A DNA stretch of 64,000 nt, taken from positions 58,630 through 122,629 of the forward strand of contig JAUNCL010000002.1 in the NCBI GenBank assembly GCA_030535235.1. The letters run 5' to 3'. The number at the start of each line of letters is the position of its first letter. Positions within the stretch are counted from its first letter, which is position 1. The notes beneath the pieces are model-generated. The model saw only the letters and a list, made by a program, of their open reading frames with translations. It was not told where the DNA came from and made no database searches. Of the stretch, positions 61,001 to 64,000 are shown piece after piece. This DNA comes from Bacillota bacterium (GTDB lineage Bacteria; Bacillota; Clostridia; Oscillospirales; Oscillospiraceae). Position numbers and translations under genes: made by a program.

Positions 61001-62179
61001 GTGGAAATTGCCGACCGCCTGCTCCGTGATTTTGAAATGGATGCCGATCGCCGCATGGCATACATCTGCCGGGTGATGGTGGGACTGATGGCGCTGACCG
61101 TTCTCCTGAACCTGATCGGCATCTTTCGGCTCCCCTCCCTGCTGTACCCGATCATGCTCTTCGCCGTGGTCATCATGTTCTTCCCCACCATTCTGTATGA
61201 TGTGCTTCACTTCCACAGCAAATGGCTGCGCTGGTTCGTCCTGACCCTGATGGTCCTCATGTCCGGCGCGCTCTATGCCATTCTCTCCTACCATGTCATC
61301 ATCATGCTGGTCTTCCCGGTGACGGTGTCCTGCCTCTACTGCAACCGGGCCAGCGTGCTCTACACCACCATTCTCTCCCTGCCGGTGCTGGTGGTCAGCC
61401 ACCTGACCGCCTTCTATCTGAACGTGGTCCCCGACGAGCCTCTGGTCACCCTCCGGGGGGTCCTGTGCTACGGAATCCTCCCCCGGGCCATCGAGCTCAT
61501 CGCCATCTCCGTGATCTGCCTCAGCGTCACCGGCAAGCTCCAGCGGCTCATCTCCGCCCTGATCCTGAAGAACAAGGAGCTCTACGACGACCAGCAGATC
61601 CTGGTCTACGGCCTGGCCGAGATCGTGGAGGCCCGCAGCCGGGAGACCGGCCAGCATGTCAAGCGGGTGGCAGCCTACACCCGCGTTCTGTGCAAAGCCA
61701 TGGGGCTTCCCGATGAGACCTGCGAAAAGGTCAGCGTAGCCAGTATGCTCCACGACGTGGGCAAGCTGGGGGTGCCGGAAAGCATCCTGCAAAAGCCCGG
61801 CCGCCTGACCCCTGAGGAGTTCCGGGTCATCCAGACCCATGTGGACTACGGCGGCAATCTGCTCCAGAACGCCCCCGGTGAGATCCTCCAGATCGCCGCC
61901 CGCATCGCCCGGCAGCACCACGAGCGCTACGACGGCGGCGGCTACCAGAAAGGCCTCCGGAACGAGGAGATCGACCGCTATGCCGCCTGCGTGGCCATTG
62001 CCGACGTCTTTGACGCCCTGGTCAGCAGGCGCTGCTACAAGGAACCCTGGCCCCCCGAGGAGGCCCGGGCCGAGATCCTGTCCCAGGCGGGCAAGCAGTT
62101 TGACCCCGACCTCACTGCCCTCTTTGACCAGCACTTCGATGAATTCCTGGCGGTTATGGAGCAGTACCCTGACCAATAA
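61001..62179 (+). CDS. Membrane-bound HD-GYP-type phosphodiesterase (GYQ variant; GTG start)
   Basis: 392 aa. The N-terminal half has five or six membrane helices (about 20-190), then a short coiled linker (~195-215) and a C-terminal HD-GYP domain. Metal-binding residues are intact: MLHDVGKLGVPE, THVDYGG, RQHHERYDGGGY and ADVFDAL. The GYP of the signature reads GYQ. Family members hydrolyse c-di-GMP or related cyclic dinucleotides. GTG 61001 follows AAGGAGGGA; the frame is open upstream into the promoter. The next gene starts 11 bases later, so the pair is probably an operon. Confidence 0.88.
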   Translation: MEIADRLLRDFEMDADRRMAYICRVMVGLMALTVLLNLIGIFRLPSLLYPIMLFAVVIMFFPTILYDVLHFHSKWLRWFVLTLMVLMSGALYAILSYHVIIMLVFPVTVSCLYCNRASVLYTTILSLPVLVVSHLTAFYLNVVPDEPLVTLRGVLCYGILPRAIELIAISVICLSVTGKLQRLISALILKNKELYDDQQILVYGLAEIVEARSRETGQHVKRVAAYTRVLCKAMGLPDETCEKVSVASMLHDVGKLGVPESILQKPGRLTPEEFRVIQTHVDYGGNLLQNAPGEILQIAARIARQHHERYDGGGYQKGLRNEEIDRYAACVAIADVFDALVSRRCYKEPWPPEEARAEILSQAGKQFDPDLTALFDQHFDEFLAVMEQYPDQ

Positions 62180-62190
62180 AGGAGAACCCT

Positions 62191-62997
62191 ATGGCCAACC
62201 CCATCCCCATCACGGATTTCAACGACCCGGCCCTGGACGTTTTCGCCCGGCTGTCCGAGGCCCAGCTTCTCAACCGGGAACACCCTGAGGAGGGGCTGTT
62301 CATTGCCGAGAGCCCCCGGGTCATCGGCCGGGCTCTGGACGCCGGGCTCACCCCTGTGTCCTTCCTGGCGGAGGACAAGCACGTGGAGGGGGAGGCCCGG
62401 GAGATCCTGGCCCGGTGCGGGGACATCCCCGTGTACACCGCCCCCTTCCATGTCCTCACCCAGCTCACCGGCTTCCAGCTCACCCGGGGGATGCTCTGCG
62501 CCATGGGCCGCCCTCCCCTGCCCCCGGTGGAGGCCGTCTGCGCCCAGGCCCGCCGGGTGGCCGTCTTAGAGGACGTGATGAACCCCACCAACGTGGGGGC
62601 CATCTTCCGCTCCGCCGCCGCCCTGAACATGGACGCCCTCCTGCTGACCCCCGGGTGCAGCGACCCCCTCTACCGCCGGGCCATCCGGGTGAGCATGGGC
62701 ACCGTCTTCCAGCTCCCCTGGACCTTCCTGGAGCCCGGCTGGCCGGAGCAGCTTCACGCCCTGGGCTTCCGCACCGCCGCCATGGCCCTCCGGGAGGACT
62801 CCCTGTCCATCCGGGACCCCCGGCTCCGGGCGGAGGAAAAGCTGGCGGTGGTTCTTGGCACCGAGGGGGACGGGTTAGCCCCCGCCACCATCGCCGCCTG
62901 CGACTACACGGTGCGCATCCCCATGTCCCACGGGGTGGACTCCCTCAACGTAGCCGCCGCCTCCGCCGTGGCCTTCTTTCAGCTGGGTGAACCCTGA
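62191..62997 (+). CDS. TrmH-family (SpoU) RNA methyltransferase
   Basis: 2'-O-ribose methyltransferase of the SPOUT class, 268 aa. An N-terminal RNA-binding domain (~1-110) precedes the knot domain with motif 1 DVMNPTNVGAIFRSAAAL, motif 2 VVLGTEGDGLAP and motif 3 IPMSHGVDSLNVAAASAVA. Whether it targets rRNA or tRNA cannot be told. ATG 62191 follows AAAGGAGAAC. Second gene of the HD-GYP transcript; a shared bidirectional terminator follows. Confidence 0.92.
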   Translation: MANPIPITDFNDPALDVFARLSEAQLLNREHPEEGLFIAESPRVIGRALDAGLTPVSFLAEDKHVEGEAREILARCGDIPVYTAPFHVLTQLTGFQLTRGMLCAMGRPPLPPVEAVCAQARRVAVLEDVMNPTNVGAIFRSAAALNMDALLLTPGCSDPLYRRAIRVSMGTVFQLPWTFLEPGWPEQLHALGFRTAAMALREDSLSIRDPRLRAEEKLAVVLGTEGDGLAPATIAACDYTVRIPMSHGVDSLNVAAASAVAFFQLGEP

Positions 62998-63002
62998 CAT
63001 AC

Positions 63003-63041
63003 AAAAAATCCTCCCTTGAAAAGAAAAAGGGAGGATTTTTT
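63003..63041. terminator. Bidirectional terminator between TrmH-family gene and deoC
   Basis: AAAAAATCCTCCC / GGGAGGATTTTTT, 13-bp perfect stem with a 13-base loop; T-runs on both strands. Confidence 0.88.
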
Positions 63042-63042
63042 C

Positions 63043-63690
63043 TTACTTCCGGGCCTCTCCCACCAGGGCGGAGGCCCCCAGGCGGTCGGCGCCCAGGTCC
63101 AGGTAGGCCTGGCCGTCCTCCAGGGTGCGGATGCCCCCGGAGGCCTTCAGGCCGATGTGGGGGGCCAGGTTCGCCCGGAGAAGGGCCACATCTTCCTGCG
63201 TGGCGCCCCCGGTGCCGAAGCCGGTGGAGGTCTTCAAATAGTCCGCCCCGCCCTTCTCCACCACCTGGCAGAGCTTGACCTTCTCCAGGTCGGTGAGCTG
63301 GCAGGTCTCGATGATGACCTTCAGGGGCCGGCCCAGGCAGGCGGCCTTGACGGCCTTGATCTCCTCGATGAGGTCGGCCCACTTGCGCTCCTTCACCAGG
63401 CCCAGATTGATGACCATGTCAATCTCGCTGGCCCCGTTCTCCACGGCGTCCTTGGTCTCGAAGATCTTGCTGGCGGTGGTGCTGTAGCCGTTGGGGAAGC
63501 CGATGACCGTGCAGATCTTCAGATATCCCTGGACATAGTCGGCGGCGGCCTTCACGAAGGCGGGCGGGATGCAGGCCGTGGCGCAGCCGAACTCCATGGC
63601 CTCGTCGCAGAGGGTCTTGATCTGCTCCCAGGTGGCCTCGGGCTTCAGCAGGGTGTGGTCCACATGGCTGAGAATGTTGGCAATATCCAT
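63043..63690 (-). CDS. deoC: Deoxyribose-phosphate aldolase
   Basis: Class I aldolase splitting 2-deoxyribose-5-phosphate to glyceraldehyde-3-phosphate and acetaldehyde; 215 aa. The Schiff-base lysine is in YLKTSTGF, the second active lysine in KASGGIRT, and DHTLLKP is at the N terminus. ATG 63690 follows AAAAGGAGCG. It serves nucleoside breakdown and complements the nucleoside importer at 38419-43390, though it is 20 kb away. Confidence 0.96.
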   Translation of the reverse strand: MDIANILSHVDHTLLKPEATWEQIKTLCDEAMEFGCATACIPPAFVKAAADYVQGYLKICTVIGFPNGYSTTASKIFETKDAVENGASEIDMVINLGLVKERKWADLIEEIKAVKAACLGRPLKVIIETCQLTDLEKVKLCQVVEKGGADYLKTSTGFGTGGATQEDVALLRANLAPHIGLKASGGIRTLEDGQAYLDLGADRLGASALVGEARK

Positions 63691-63733
63691 ACAATCGCTC
63701 CTTTTCGACGGGGGTTGCCCCCGAATTTCCGAG

Positions 63734-64000
63734 TTATCTCAACGAGAGGCTGTTGTTCAGCAGGTGGGAGGAGTACAGAAAGAGGACGTCCTGGCCGCGG
63801 AAGTCCACGTAATCCCCCAGCAGGTAGGAGGGCAGGTAGCGCAGGTCCACCAGGGTGATCCTGGCATAGCTCTCGGTCAGGAGAGGGGCCAGACTGCTGC
63901 CGAAGGAGTCCCGGAACAAGATCAGCTCCCGGTCGGTGGCGGCCTGGGGGTTCTCCAGGGTCATCAGCCCCTGGGGGCCGGAGAGAAAGAGGTCGTAGGG
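63734..64000 (-). CDS. DHHW-family exported protein, C-terminal part (5' end outside window)
   Basis: 89 codons of the C terminus are visible; the frame is open to the window edge. YDLFLSGPQGLMTLENP and LILFRDSFGSSLAPLLTESYARITLVDLRYL (positions 30-60 of the fragment; key residues D-S-F and D-L-R-Y) match the end of DHHW/AlgX-like SGNH proteins, where DSF precedes the substrate loop. These are usually encoded next to a membrane-bound O-acyltransferase (DltB-like); that partner would be outside the window. Confidence 0.75.
   Translation of the reverse strand, partial: PYDLFLSGPQGLMTLENPQAATDRELILFRDSFGSSLAPLLTESYARITLVDLRYLPSYLLGDYVDFRGQDVLFLYSSHLLNNSLSLR

Overview
The window is chromosomal DNA of a high-GC, low-mobility Firmicute. 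Strong AGGAGG-type ribosome sites, many TTG/GTG starts, sigma-A promoters with 17-base spacers, a long-form ribosome hibernation factor, Soj/Spo0J/Noc-type segregation genes with canonical parS sites, a SepF/DivIVA division cluster and butyrate genes together point to the Oscillospiraceae (Flavonifractor / Intestinimonas / Lawsonibacter type). This assignment is an inference from gene content and style; no rRNA is present. I see no prophage, insertion sequence, CRISPR array, tRNA or rRNA. The non-genic novelty lies in short palindromic repeats.

Layout. 1-2249: end of a Pro/Ala/Gln-rich membrane protein that looks like a degenerate P1B-type ATPase. 2302-2984: lexA with an SOS-like operator. 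3057-19961 (minus): a division, translation and repair run, read from the zinc-ribbon membrane protein and miaB through mutS, mutL, miaA, hfq, an HlyD-like protein, yggS, sepF, divIVA and ileS to an acyltransferase, lspA and rluD. 20047-22664 (minus): birA, bioY (with a textbook BirA operator), a Gx/ECF-S-type transporter and a NusG-II protein. 22762-25562: a P-type cation ATPase behind a yybP-ykoY (Mn2+) riboswitch. 25738-29136: ppx, ppk1 and a DUF1292 protein. 29326-31056 (minus): hbd and crt. 31504-35872: hpf, a SpoVB-like flippase, a 480-base repeat cluster, tadA and an EamA transporter. 36081-37421 (minus): a butyryl-CoA:acetate CoA-transferase. 37738-43390: xpt plus a BmpA-type nucleoside ABC transporter. 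43569-46743: noc, parA, parB and a coiled-coil membrane protein, with two perfect parS sites (44432 and 46774). 46844-55457: serS, mscL, a small membrane protein, rsmG, a MinD-like ATPase, an MgsA-like protein with a substituted active site, hisS, two tandem paralogous lipoprotein-like or secreted proteins, and aspS. 55530-58783 (minus): an omega-amidase-type hydrolase, cysK and O-acetylhomoserine sulfhydrylase. 59154-60753: iscS and iscU, divergent from the cysteine genes and sharing a palindromic operator. 61001-64000: an HD-GYP protein, a TrmH-family methyltransferase, deoC and the end of a DHHW-type protein.

How it fits together. The parABS/noc, rsmG and minD genes suggest the origin-proximal half of the chromosome. 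The hbd, crt and CoA-transferase genes supply three steps of butyrate formation; thiolase and butyryl-CoA dehydrogenase are not here. xpt and the Bmp transporter form a purine salvage unit. Sulfur assimilation (cysK, OAH sulfhydrylase) and Fe-S/thio-sulfur delivery (iscSU) appear to be under one regulator.

Most notable: two apparent pseudoenzymes (the P-type ATPase-like protein and the MgsA-like protein), a paired inverted-repeat family that also supplies stop codons to flanking genes, the shared cys/isc operator, and an unassigned perfect palindrome between crt and hpf.
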